Both the position numbers and the translations under genes were made by a program. This document shows, piece after piece, positions 1-7,592 of a DNA stretch of 13,034 bases. This DNA comes from Hyphococcus sp. (GTDB lineage: Bacteria > Pseudomonadota > Alphaproteobacteria > Caulobacterales > Parvularculaceae): positions 1 to 13,034 of the forward strand of contig BQJH01000055.1 in assembly GCA_021604605.1 (NCBI GenBank). Reading direction: 5' to 3'. Each line of letters starts with the position of its first letter. Position 1 is the first letter of the stretch. The notes below the pieces were generated by a model. That model saw only the letters and a program-made list of their open reading frames with translations. It searched no databases and was not told the DNA's origin.

Positions 1-2
1 AT

Positions 3-383
3 GCAAGTGGCGTATTGATTCTCATATTTATTGTGGCTGCCCCAATTTCTGCTCTTGCGCAGTTTAGTCATTGGGTAGTGTGGTCTATTCTCATTTTTTG
101 TTTATTGCTTTCAATCGTACTGGCAAGGATTGATCCGGGTAAATTTTTTCAACGCGATGTAACTTTAGGCGGTTTAGCCAGCAGCATGGCCATCCACAAT
201 TACGGAAAACTGATAGATATGGGTGGAAGGCATAATGAAAAAGTTACTTGGGATGTGTTGGTTAATATTCTGGCGCTCTATTCTGAAGCCATTGATAAAG
301 ACGAGATAACAACTGATACTGTTCTACTAGATCCCCAACTTGCTGCTCAAAATGATACCAATACTCATAAGCCCATAACGTAA
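3..383 (+). CDS. 3' part of a small membrane protein, unknown function
   Basis: The reading frame is open to the left edge (from base 3) and ends at TAA 381-383, so this is probably the C-terminal part of a longer protein; an internal TTG at 15 could also be a start but has no clear ribosome binding site. Two hydrophobic segments lie close together (roughly the first 20 residues and then HWVVWSILIFCLLLSIVLA), forming a likely membrane hairpin. A hydrophilic tail of about 80 residues follows, rich in D, N and T. No family is recognised. Base composition is AT-rich: two sampled 60-base lines hold 20 and 23 G+C, well below the housekeeping genes here. It converges on the next gene, with 43 bases between the stops. 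I am fairly sure it is coding, because of the membrane pattern and continuous frame, but cannot give a role. Confidence 0.5.
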   Translation, partial: ASGVLILIFIVAAPISALAQFSHWVVWSILIFCLLLSIVLARIDPGKFFQRDVTLGGLASSMAIHNYGKLIDMGGRHNEKVTWDVLVNILALYSEAIDKDEITTDTVLLDPQLAAQNDTNTHKPIT

Positions 384-426
384 GCCAGTGATGACTAGGC
401 GGACATTTCGAGTGAACAGTTCTACA

Positions 427-1848
427 TCAATACCGTCTGGTGCGCGCAGACATGGCCGTAATCATGATTGGCGCCAACAGCAATGAGAAAAACCCGAGCA
501 TAATAAAATACGTTAGCGATCCTATACCGCCCGCCCAATCGAAACTTTTTGCAGAGACAAAAAGAGAGGCGCCGCCGGCGCCAAGCAAAAACAAAAAGCG
601 TCGTGCGCCATCATTCATCGCGTTCTCGGCTATATCGCGCGCATTGCGCCAGACATCGCGGGCATCGCGCCAGCTCACGGTCAAAGCTCCCAGCGCCGCC
701 GCACATAAGGTCAGCGCCGCAAGACGCTCCGGCAGCGCCGGTAACTCGATTGAGAAAATCGCAAATACGTAGCCTGTAAAAACCGCACTGACACCCAGGA
801 CAGAAACTATCAAGATGCTCGCCGTAAGCGAAACAAAAGCGATCGCCGCGCTGACGCCAATCAATAAAAACAAAACCGCCAAACTTATCGGCGTTGAAAG
901 ACCAGCCTCAAAAAGCGCCACAATCGCCACGACGCCCGCAATGGCGGCGCCCGCGCCGGCGCTTGTTGGCGGTAAAATCGCACGGATCGGCCTCCAGCTC
1001 ATGGCAAACCATTGGCGCCGGTGATTTTCATCCACCGCAATCTGTTCTCCGGCAGGGGCCAACGACAAGGCGCCAACCACAATAAACAATACCGCCGTGA
1101 CTGAAGCCGCCGCCATCGACACGCCCGCCCACAGGAAGCGCCATTCAATGGCGCCAAAATTTACGCTGAAGGTTTGGACGGCAAAAAATGAAAACACACA
1201 CAGCAAAAAGTAAGCACTGAGCGCGATGGCGCTATGACCGGCTGTGGCGCTCGCACGCCTTTGAGAGGCGCCTTCAGTAAAATTTTTGGCAAAATCGGCG
1301 CCAATGCCGGTTCCGGCCCCGACACCGAGAGCAAGCGCCAACGCCGCCGCCATGGCGCTCTGGCTCGTTCCCCAAAGCCCTTCTGCTGCGTGATATCCTG
1401 CGGCGCCGATAACTCCAAAGATTGCGGCCACTGATGCTGCGATGCTCAGCCGGGCAACATTCAACGCTAGCGGCGACATCGCCGCCAAAAAAAACAGGAA
1501 TAAAAATGCTGCAAGGGTTGTTTCAAAAGGCGGCGGCGCGAAAGGCACCGGCATCGCCACCATATTCAGAGCTGCGGCCATTAACCCGGCGCCAGCAAGT
1601 CCAATCAGCATAAAGAAAAGAATGCGAGGAAAAATGCGCTTCGGCTGTATCGCAACTAACGCCAAAGGGGCGGCAACAACATAAAATGCGTTGAAAATAT
1701 AATATAAAAGCAGCCGGAAGCCGTCAGGGCCAGTATTGCGCAAGCCAATCGCACTCAGCGCCATCAACCCCGCAACGAGCGCCGATACCGCCAGAATGGG
1801 TCTATTGGCGGCAAAATTTCCGATCAAACCAGCGGGCGCATCAGCCAA
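427..1848 (-). CDS. polytopic integral membrane protein, about 13 helices, unknown function
   Basis: A 473-residue, very hydrophobic protein. By eye there are about 13 membrane segments, including residues 17-35, 45-66, 72-95, 108-127, 131-150, 205-225, 237-260, 297-315, 320-340, 343-366, 375-391, 417-432 and 443-465. A charged loop (about 263-293) and a basic-acidic loop (about 391-414) separate them. I recognise no transporter signature and no large periplasmic domain, so it is not an RND or MMPL protein. The start is TTG at 1848. It is the first start after the in-frame TAA at 1855-1857 and lies 10 bases after the DUF3126 stop, so the two genes are probably co-transcribed and translationally coupled. 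The ribosome binding site is weak. Many GGCGCC hexamers fall in this gene. It is surely a membrane protein; the role is unknown. Confidence 0.8.
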   Translation of the reverse strand: MADAPAGLIGNFAANRPILAVSALVAGLMALSAIGLRNTGPDGFRLLLYYIFNAFYVVAAPLALVAIQPKRIFPRILFFMLIGLAGAGLMAAALNMVAMPVPFAPPPFETTLAAFLFLFFLAAMSPLALNVARLSIAASVAAIFGVIGAAGYHAAEGLWGTSQSAMAAALALALGVGAGTGIGADFAKNFTEGASQRRASATAGHSAIALSAYFLLCVFSFFAVQTFSVNFGAIEWRFLWAGVSMAAASVTAVLFIVVGALSLAPAGEQIAVDENHRRQWFAMSWRPIRAILPPTSAGAGAAIAGVVAIVALFEAGLSTPISLAVLFLLIGVSAAIAFVSLTASILIVSVLGVSAVFTGYVFAIFSIELPALPERLAALTLCAAALGALTVSWRDARDVWRNARDIAENAMNDGARRFLFLLGAGGASLFVSAKSFDWAGGIGSLTYFIMLGFFSLLLAPIMITAMSARTRRY

Positions 1849-1858
1849 GACCGCTTAC

Positions 1859-2083
1859 TCACCCATCTGTGCGTTCTGGAAGGTCGATTTCCAGAATCGC
1901 CATGTTGAAATCATAAGACACATCGCCCTCCTCATCATCGCGGAAGATGACGCCGATAAATTCATCGCCAAGATAAACTTCTGCTGAATCATCCTTATTC
2001 GGGCGCGCGCGGATCGACAGAGCAGGCACGTTAAATTTCGTTTGCAAATAGGCTGTTAACCGGGTGATTTCGCTAGCATTCAT
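1859..2083 (-). CDS. DUF3126 family protein
   Basis: A 74-residue acidic soluble protein. It matches the DUF3126 pattern as I know it: an N-terminal helix (ITRLTAYLQTKF), the conserved ARPxKDDSAEVYxGDEFIGV core at residues 26-45, then FRDDEEGDVSYDFNMAILEIDL. Its length is normal for the family. No biochemical function is known to me for this family. The ATG at 2081-2083 has a good ribosome binding site, AAGGA nine bases upstream on the minus strand. The gene begins a two-gene unit with the large membrane protein downstream. Its last codons contain a strong inverted repeat, described separately. Family assignment is confident; function is not known. Confidence 0.88.
   Translation of the reverse strand: MNASEITRLTAYLQTKFNVPALSIRARPNKDDSAEVYLGDEFIGVIFRDDEEGDVSYDFNMAILEIDLPERTDG
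1871..1900 (-). other. stem-loop at the 3' end of the DUF3126 gene
   Basis: TTCTGGAA (1874-1881) and TTCCAGAA (1889-1896) are perfect inverted repeats around a 7-base loop. GCG (1871-1873) and CGC (1898-1900) extend the stem to 11 pairs with one bulged base (1897). In the minus-strand message the hairpin covers the last DUF3126 codons and ends about 22 bases before the TTG start of the membrane gene. No U-run follows, so it is not a classical terminator. It could modulate coupling between the two genes or stabilise the message, or be incidental to the coding sequence. Confidence 0.45.
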
Positions 2084-2266
2084 AACACTCTATCCTTCGC
2101 TCCACAGCCGTCTTAACCGCATCCGCAGCGGGCGCCAACAGGGAGCTTTAACAACATCATTGAAAGTTTGTGAGGCGCGGCAGATAAGGGGTTCGAAACA
2201 GCGCCGCAAGGCCTGTTAGATAGAAACCCTCATAGCCGCCCTTCCGGCGCTTGTGCCTTACGCGCC
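2084..2266. other. intergenic region, promoter side of the DUF3126 unit
   Basis: This 183-base gap lies between two minus-strand genes, so it must hold the end of the upstream transcript and probably the promoter of the DUF3126 unit. Just past the stop of the upstream gene, GGCGC (2246-2250) and GCGCC (2262-2266) could form a 5-bp stem with an 11-base loop, but no T-run follows it. A T-loop-like GGTTCGAAA occurs but no tRNA can be folded around it. I see no open frame of interest. Confidence 0.4.
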
Positions 2267-3454
2267 TTATTCAAACCGGTTGCGATCCCGGAAGGTAACA
2301 ATCTGCAATTTATCCTCCCCCACATGGTCGCGGATCGTCGCATCAAGATTTAGGATATGAAAACGGCTCCATTCATTCGCTTCAAGAACGCCGAACATCA
2401 TGCCGGTTGCCCGCGCCATAATCAGCCATGAGAGAAACACATATATCGCACCACCTGCAGCCAGGCCAATCAATGTAAACGAAGCGGCGCCGGAAAGATA
2501 AAGCGCAACCTCTGCGCCCGCTAAGGCGAACAAGACGCCAACAAGCCCGGCGACCCAGTAGAGGGTGGTGTTGCGGCGAACCTGATAGAACTTGTTGCGC
2601 AACATGGTCTCACAAAGAAACAGCCTTGTCGCGAACCAGTGATAAGATAAAGTCCATGCGCCCGCCTCATCCCTCAATTCGTCTCGCTCGGACATACGTT
2701 TGTCGCGCTCAACATTTAAAGCGCGTCTTTTAGCAACCTGAAAATTGTTATTGATGCGGGCAAACTTTGAAGTGACGTAATTATCAAGGTTCATCAAATT
2801 GCGTTGCTGCACAACTTTATAAGGCCAGCTGTAAATAAGAAAAGCCAAAAACGAGGCAATAAGTGCGGCCCCACCAAAAGTAATAGCGGCTTGTGTCTGC
2901 GCATTTTCAATCCCTAAGATGGGTGCACGCGATGACAGAAAATATGCTGCTGTGAAAACAATCACGCCAATCATCGGCGCCCAATATAAAAGCAACCGTC
3001 TGGTGTTAGCGTTGAGAGTGCGGCGAAACAACGTCGCCACATCAACGAACCGGCGGTCGATACTGCAGGCCTCATACCCGAGAGCAGAATTTAAATATTC
3101 TTCTTCAATTTCTTCATAGAAAAAGTCACCGCGGGGAAAGAGCGGAAATCTGAAGTGATAAAATCGGCTCGCCTGCTCCGCATAGTGCTGGGCCTGGTCG
3201 AGGGTCATGTCAGATGCTGATTTTTCAGTGAGGCGCGGCCGGGGAAGCTGTTTGAACATCGCCGCTTCAATGCCGCTCGGCGGTTCTTCTCGATATTCTT
3301 CTGTGAGAACATCATGACCAGCTGATTTCGCCACAACAGAGCCGCCAGATTTTGCGGTTGTTCGCAAGGCGCTTCCTTTGGAACCACCGCGAAAGATTTT
3401 TGCAATCAGCCTGAACGGCCAGGTTAGTATGCGTGTGAGATTAATCGATATCAT
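2267..3454 (-). CDS. four-helix membrane protein, unknown function
   Basis: A 395-residue protein. The first 25 residues are basic and amphipathic (FRLIAKIFRGG), followed by a polar region of about 125 residues with an acidic run (FYEEIEEEY, 112-120). Two membrane hairpins follow: helices at about 153-174 and 189-210, then 297-319 and 325-347. Between them lies a strongly basic, probably cytoplasmic and helical stretch (about 211-296), with a short tail after 350. The ATG at 3452-3454 has an excellent ribosome binding site (GGGAGG, about 5 bases upstream), which decides the start. It is divergent from the exported protein at 3647. I do not recognise the family. The layout suggests a membrane protein with a large cytoplasmic loop rather than a transporter; that is inference only. 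Confidence 0.75.
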   Translation of the reverse strand: MISINLTRILTWPFRLIAKIFRGGSKGSALRTTAKSGGSVVAKSAGHDVLTEEYREEPPSGIEAAMFKQLPRPRLTEKSASDMTLDQAQHYAEQASRFYHFRFPLFPRGDFFYEEIEEEYLNSALGYEACSIDRRFVDVATLFRRTLNANTRRLLLYWAPMIGVIVFTAAYFLSSRAPILGIENAQTQAAITFGGAALIASFLAFLIYSWPYKVVQQRNLMNLDNYVTSKFARINNNFQVAKRRALNVERDKRMSERDELRDEAGAWTLSYHWFATRLFLCETMLRNKFYQVRRNTTLYWVAGLVGVLFALAGAEVALYLSGAASFTLIGLAAGGAIYVFLSWLIMARATGMMFGVLEANEWSRFHILNLDATIRDHVGEDKLQIVTFRDRNRFE

Positions 3455-3646
3455 TCACCCTCCCTTATTTGGAGAGTCAGTTGGGGCTTAGTTGCTAAAA
3501 AACAAGAACGAGACAGCAGCCGATTGGCAATTGTCGCAAAACTTTCATGAAGCCTTCGCAATTGCAGCGAGAACGCATCAATAATAAATCTAAATCAGCA
3601 GTATTTTACGCTTCCCCAATCCAATCTGCGCCGCTAACTTTCATGC
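3455..3646. promoter_or_regulatory. divergent intergenic region with repeated GCAATTG
   Basis: This 192-base region must hold promoters for both flanking genes, which point away from each other. GCAATTG occurs at 3527-3533 and 3558-3564, start-to-start 31 bases apart, about three helical turns. The palindrome TTCATGAA (3544-3551) lies between them. I cannot assign convincing -35/-10 pairs. The spacing would suit a dimeric regulator, but both motifs are short and could be chance. Confidence 0.3.
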
Positions 3647-4723
3647 ATGTTATATTATCCCTCTAAACGATCGCATTTAAAATCAACATTCCTGAGTGCG
3701 TCCGCTTGTCTGGCGATGTTATTTTCAACAACACAACATGCGGCAGCCTCTGACGCCTGCACGACTGGCGCTATTCATACTGAAGCGACTGTCAGTGTTT
3801 CAAACGGCAATCAGTACAGGACTGAAACGGCTTTCCACACGCGCAATAACGCAATGATAAACTTCATTGATGATGAAACCTCAATGATCAGTGTAGAAGG
3901 GCCATTAGCTTGGTCGCGTGATCAAGACGGCGATCATATCGCCGATGAATTCATGCGTTCCTTTGCGCTTGGCCATCAGTTCCATGCTTTCATTTTGCAC
4001 TTTGGCAAGATTGCGACTGAGATAACAGCAACCCCTGACATTGCATTTCAGGGCAACAGTCATTCTGGTTTTATTGGCAAGTTACCGTTTGGCGGCAAAG
4101 TGTCTTTGGTCGGAGATAACTGGGAAGAACCGCAAGGGTACATATTCAAATTCCCCAACACGCCCGCCATAGAAGTTATGTTTTTCGACTGGCGCAAAAT
4201 GGAAAACAGAGATCTTCCGTTTCACATTCGTATCGACGATCAAAGCGATGTTTATGATTACAAATATTCCAAAGTGGAAATCACGGAGCGAACACCGCTC
4301 TGGTTCATGAACGAAGTCGCGGCGCCAGATATCGATGCGGTTCAGATTTACCGCCTGCACCGCAAACTTCTGGCCGCTCATTGCATGGGCGATGCAGACT
4401 TGATGGCGTCCTTAACGGCCCCGGAAACCTTAGTCGCAAGTCGCGGTGATCTTTTTCATTCTTCGGATCAGGAAACACGATCCCGGTTCAACAGCGTTTT
4501 TAACCGGGTAGTCTATAGCCACTACACCGATCTTGCCGAACCGGAAATCGAGGTGTCATCTGGCGGCGATATCGGCTGGGCGGGCGTCAATGTACGCGCT
4601 GAAGGCGCCGAAGTGAAAAGCGGCGAGCCATTCAGTGATCAATGGGCCTGGGTCATGCTCACGCGCAAAATTGACGGTGTCTGGTATAATGCTGGCAACG
4701 CCTCCAACAGCAAAGACGAATAA
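3647..4723 (+). CDS. exported protein with C-terminal NTF2-like domain
   Basis: A 358-residue protein with a Sec-type signal peptide: basic residues 7-12, hydrophobic core about 14-27, likely cleavage after HAAA (34). The mature N-terminal part (about 38-215) looks beta-rich. It contains DQDGDHIADE at 92-101, which matches the DxDGDxIxDE pattern of calcium-binding loops. The C-terminal part (about 232-355) has the helix-then-sheet pattern and the late W..V.....G.W motif of NTF2/SnoaL-like domains. The mature protein has only two cysteines (C38 and C246), which could form a disulfide. ATG 3647 is the only early start after the in-frame stop at 3635-3637; its ribosome binding site is poor. It is a probable periplasmic protein of unknown ligand. 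The signal peptide is clear, the NTF2-like fold is a reasonable inference, and the calcium site is a guess from motif shape. Confidence 0.72.
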   Translation: MLYYPSKRSHLKSTFLSASACLAMLFSTTQHAAASDACTTGAIHTEATVSVSNGNQYRTETAFHTRNNAMINFIDDETSMISVEGPLAWSRDQDGDHIADEFMRSFALGHQFHAFILHFGKIATEITATPDIAFQGNSHSGFIGKLPFGGKVSLVGDNWEEPQGYIFKFPNTPAIEVMFFDWRKMENRDLPFHIRIDDQSDVYDYKYSKVEITERTPLWFMNEVAAPDIDAVQIYRLHRKLLAAHCMGDADLMASLTAPETLVASRGDLFHSSDQETRSRFNSVFNRVVYSHYTDLAEPEIEVSSGGDIGWAGVNVRAEGAEVKSGEPFSDQWAWVMLTRKIDGVWYNAGNASNSKDE

Positions 4724-4725
4724 AG

Positions 4726-4744
4726 CGGAAATTTTCACTTTCCG
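4726..4744 (+). other. weak stem-loop after the exported-protein gene
   Basis: CGGAAA (4726-4731) and TTTCCG (4739-4744) can pair around a 7-base loop, three bases after the TAA stop at 4721-4723. There is no T-run after it, so a terminator role is doubtful. It lies 20 bases before a second, stronger hairpin. Confidence 0.3.
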
Positions 4745-4763
4745 GCTTCCAGCGATGAGCGCC

Positions 4764-4780
4764 TTTGCGTAGAACGCAAA
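4764..4780 (+). promoter_or_regulatory. hairpin directly upstream of the ABC-F start codon
   Basis: TTTGCGT (4764-4770) and ACGCAAA (4774-4780) form a perfect 7-bp inverted repeat with a 3-base loop. It ends six bases before the ATG at 4787, in the place where a ribosome binding site should be. No good Shine-Dalgarno sequence is visible near this ATG. If the mRNA folds here it would overlap the ribosome footprint and could gate translation of the ABC-F protein. Confidence 0.45.
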
Positions 4781-4786
4781 ACCATC

Positions 4787-6673
4787 ATGCTGCATATTAA
4801 TGACCTCACCTATCGCATTGAAAATCGCCTGCTCTTTGATCAGGCGACGGCAGCGATCTCTGATGGGTGGAAGGTCGGCTTTGTCGGACCGAACGGATCG
4901 GGCAAGTCGACACTCCTGAAAATGATCAAAGGCGAGACATATGCAGGCAGCGACGAGATTTCCCTGCGAAAAGGCGCGCGCATTGGCGGCGTCGATCAGG
5001 AAGCCCCAGCCAGCGAAACCAGTCTGATTGATACGGTGCTGGAACAGGATCGTGAACGCACCAGTCTGTTAGCGGAAGCTGAAACGGCGAGCCATCCACA
5101 CCGCATTGCCGAGATCCAGACGAGGCTTGCTGACATAGGCGCCCACTCTGCTGAAGCGAGGGCTGGGTCTATTCTTTCCGGTCTTGGCTTTTCAGCGGAA
5201 GAACAACAACGCGCCTGCGCGGAGTTTTCCGGCGGGTGGCGGATGCGGGTCGCGTTAGCTGGAGTCCTCTTCGCAGCCCCTGACCTCCTCCTCCTTGATG
5301 AGCCGACAAACTATCTCGACCTTGAAGGCGCGGTCTGGCTGGAGAGCTATTTAAAACGCTACCCTTACACCGCATTGATCGTCAGTCATGATCGCGATCT
5401 ATTAAACAACGCCGTTACGCACATTATGGCGCTGGAAAATAACAAGCTCAGCGTTCACCCAACGAACTACGACACCTATGAGCGAAAGCGCGCAGAAGCG
5501 CGGGCGCAAGCAGCATCTTTTGCGGCCCGGCAGGAAGCGCGCCGCCGTCATATGCAGTCCTTTGTGGATCGCTTCCGTTACAAAGCCTCAAAAGCAAAGC
5601 AGGCACAAAGCCGGTTGAAAGCTTTGGAGAAATTACAAACCGTTGCAGAACCTATCTCGCAAAGAACCCAGCCTTTTCATTTTCCAAACCCGAAACCGAT
5701 GGCGCCGCCCATTGTTCGCGTTGTTGAGGCTGACCTTGGGTATGAAGAAGGCAATCCGGTTCTCAAAAAAGTTAATCTACGCCTCGATCAGGATGATCGT
5801 ATCTCAATCCTCGGTCCCAATGGCGAGGGAAAGTCCACTCTGGTGAAAGCCATATCCGGGCGCATTAAGGCGTTAAGCGGCAATGTCTATAAGCACAAAA
5901 AATTGCAGATCGCCTACTTCGCTCAACATCAGGTGGACGAGTTAAAACCAAAACAATCTGCCTATGATCATGTCCGGGCGCTGCTTCCCGATGCGACAGA
6001 AGCCGAAACAAGGTCGGCGGCGGCGCGCCTCGGCTTCGGACCACAAAAAGCCGACACCGTCGTAGAAAAATTATCAGGCGGCGAGAAAGCCCGTCTGCTG
6101 CTTGGCCTGATTACATATCATGGGGCTCACCTTCTCATCCTTGATGAGCCGACAAACCATCTCGACATCCAGTCGCGCGAAGCCTTAATTGAAGCGCTCA
6201 ATGATTTTGAAGGCGCGGTTTTGTTGATTACTCATGATGGGCACCTTGCCGCCTCAATCGCGGATCGTCTTTGGCTGGTGAATCAGGGAAAAGCTGAACC
6301 TTATGAAGGCGACCTCACGGATTATCGCAACCTGGTTCTCGCCTCGAACAAGACCCCATCTACCAAAACCGACAAGACCACCGCGAACCCGAAACTCGAC
6401 AGCCGCAAATCCGCCGCTGAGGCACGCGAAGCCATCGCACCGTTAAAAAAATCTGCACAAACAGCAGAGCGCCAGCTTGAAAAACTGAACACCACCCTTC
6501 TTCGTCTTGATGCGGCGCTAGCCGAACCGGGGCTTTATGAAAAAGATTTGGCGCGCGCCACAAAACTCCAAAAAGAGCGCGCCGCCCTAACTAATGCTAT
6601 CGAAGAAGCTGAAGAACAGTGGCTGGCAGCGCTGGAAAAATACGAGACAGCGCAAGCCGACAGCATCGACTGA
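4787..6673 (+). CDS. ABC-F family ATPase (YheS/Uup-like ribosome-associated protein)
   Basis: A 628-residue protein with two ABC ATPase cassettes and no membrane segments, the architecture of ABC-F proteins that act on the ribosome near the tRNA exit site. Cassette 1 has Walker A GPNGSGKST (34-42), signature FSGGW (147-151), Walker B LLLLDEPTN ending at 175 and the switch histidine H201. Cassette 2 has GPNGEGKST (343-351), LSGGE (429-433), LLILDEPTN ending at 457 and H483. Between them is a basic helical linker (about 232-288), the region that contacts tRNA in this family. A charged C-terminal coiled coil (about 541-625) follows. The order and length resemble YheS more than EttA, which lacks such a C-terminal extension. 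A hairpin lies immediately upstream of the start. The exact subfamily and any link to antibiotic resistance cannot be told by eye. Confidence 0.93.
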   Translation: MLHINDLTYRIENRLLFDQATAAISDGWKVGFVGPNGSGKSTLLKMIKGETYAGSDEISLRKGARIGGVDQEAPASETSLIDTVLEQDRERTSLLAEAETASHPHRIAEIQTRLADIGAHSAEARAGSILSGLGFSAEEQQRACAEFSGGWRMRVALAGVLFAAPDLLLLDEPTNYLDLEGAVWLESYLKRYPYTALIVSHDRDLLNNAVTHIMALENNKLSVHPTNYDTYERKRAEARAQAASFAARQEARRRHMQSFVDRFRYKASKAKQAQSRLKALEKLQTVAEPISQRTQPFHFPNPKPMAPPIVRVVEADLGYEEGNPVLKKVNLRLDQDDRISILGPNGEGKSTLVKAISGRIKALSGNVYKHKKLQIAYFAQHQVDELKPKQSAYDHVRALLPDATEAETRSAAARLGFGPQKADTVVEKLSGGEKARLLLGLITYHGAHLLILDEPTNHLDIQSREALIEALNDFEGAVLLITHDGHLAASIADRLWLVNQGKAEPYEGDLTDYRNLVLASNKTPSTKTDKTTANPKLDSRKSAAEAREAIAPLKKSAQTAERQLEKLNTTLLRLDAALAEPGLYEKDLARATKLQKERAALTNAIEEAEEQWLAALEKYETAQADSID

Positions 6674-6759
6674 TTATTCTCCGGTTTGTGCTTTCATCAG
6701 AAATTCTGCATTCTGGACTAAAGTGTGAATAATCCAACGACGCATTAAGAGGCGAAGAC

Positions 6760-7056
6760 ATGAAGAAAGCAGCAGATTGCGCAGACATGAACGAGGTCCG
6801 CGCGGAGATTGACCGTGTGGACCAGGCGCTTGTCGATCTTCTCGCCGAACGCTGGACCTATGTTGATCGCGCCTGGTTTTTTAAACGCTCCCCGGAAGAA
6901 GCTTCTGTGCCCTGGCGCAACAAGGATGTCATCGATAAGGTCAAAGCCCGCGCTGTCGAAAAAGACATGCCTCCGGAACTCGCTGAAGCGTTATGGCGGC
7001 TGATCATCGGCTGGGGCATTCAATATGAAGAAGAGCGCCTGCGCGAAGGCAAATAG
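6760..7056 (+). CDS. chorismate mutase, short AroQ/PchB type
   Basis: A 98-residue all-helical protein with the AroQ chorismate mutase pattern. It would convert chorismate to prephenate in phenylalanine and tyrosine synthesis, or act as an isochorismate pyruvate-lyase-like enzyme as PchB does. Residues that line up with the known active site are R14 (VRAEID), R31 (AERW), K42 (FFK), R53 (PWR) and Q88 (GIQYEE). The helix 1 motif VRAEIDRVDQALVDLLAER is typical. The ATG at 6760 has a clear ribosome binding site, AAGAGG at 6747-6752, seven bases upstream. It is a stand-alone enzyme with no fused dehydratase or dehydrogenase. It follows the ABC-F gene by 86 bases and precedes the thioesterase by 56 bases. 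No siderophore or salicylate genes are in view, so the mutase role is more likely than lyase. Confidence 0.87.
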   Translation: MKKAADCADMNEVRAEIDRVDQALVDLLAERWTYVDRAWFFKRSPEEASVPWRNKDVIDKVKARAVEKDMPPELAEALWRLIIGWGIQYEEERLREGK

Positions 7057-7112
7057 AGCCCCAACTGCTCGAAGCGATTTCGCTGCATTATATTATCGCC
7101 TACAGTCGCATC

Positions 7113-7592
7113 ATGTCTAATGATTCCACGCCAGAAAAAATAAACCCGGCCATTGGCGCCATGCTTCTGCAGGCGCGTGAGTGGCTGGCTCATGAGCATT
7201 CGCTCTTTCGTTCCTTAAACATTGAGCCAATCCTGATCGGCAAAGGAAAAGCGACTTTCGCAGTTGATGTCCCTGGAAAATATGCTGACGCCGATGGCGC
7301 CATCCATGGCGGGTTCATCACCACCATCATAGATTCAATCTTCGGGCTTTGTGTTTTTACTGCGCTGGAAGAGTTAAAACCGATCGCAACGATCAATTTA
7401 CGTACAGACTATATCGGGCAGCTTGAACCCGGCGAACGCGTTTTATGTAATGCGGAATGTATCAGCGTGAATGATGAAGTCGCCTATGTGAACGGCGATG
7501 TGAAAACCCAAAAAGGTAATGACTTGATCGCCATGGGATCCGGCGCTTTCATGGTTGGGACGCGCGGCATTGCAAAAGGCTCACGGCTATGA
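7113..7592 (+). CDS. PaaI-type hotdog thioesterase (first of a pair)
   Basis: A 159-residue hotdog-fold protein of the PaaI/4HBT group, which hydrolyses acyl-CoA thioesters in the cytoplasm. The catalytic motif HGGFITTIID gives H65-G66-G67 and the acidic residue D74, nine after the histidine as in PaaI. The central strands (ATINLRTDYI, about 91-100) and the C-terminal GSGAFMVG are typical. Start ATG 7113 has no strong ribosome binding site. The gene overlaps the next by four bases (ATGA, 7589-7592), and the next gene encodes a second protein of the same fold, so a mixed complex is possible. Substrate cannot be inferred; I see no phenylacetate or other catabolic genes nearby. Confidence 0.87.
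   Translation: MSNDSTPEKINPAIGAMLLQAREWLAHEHSLFRSLNIEPILIGKGKATFAVDVPGKYADADGAIHGGFITTIIDSIFGLCVFTALEELKPIATINLRTDYIGQLEPGERVLCNAECISVNDEVAYVNGDVKTQKGNDLIAMGSGAFMVGTRGIAKGSRL

Noticed and set aside
440..1684. Several plus-strand open frames opposite the large membrane protein
   Set aside because: They are basic, low-complexity shadow frames produced by the GC-rich codons of the minus-strand gene, with no ribosome binding sites or recognisable domains.
2177..2215. T-loop-like GGTTCGAAA suggesting a tRNA
   Set aside because: The flanking bases do not pair as a T stem and no acceptor or anticodon arm can be placed.
5297..6180. Near-identical 20-base stretches around GATGAGCCGACAAAC in two places
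   Set aside because: They are the Walker B regions of the two ABC cassettes of one ABC-F gene, so the repeat is explained by domain duplication.
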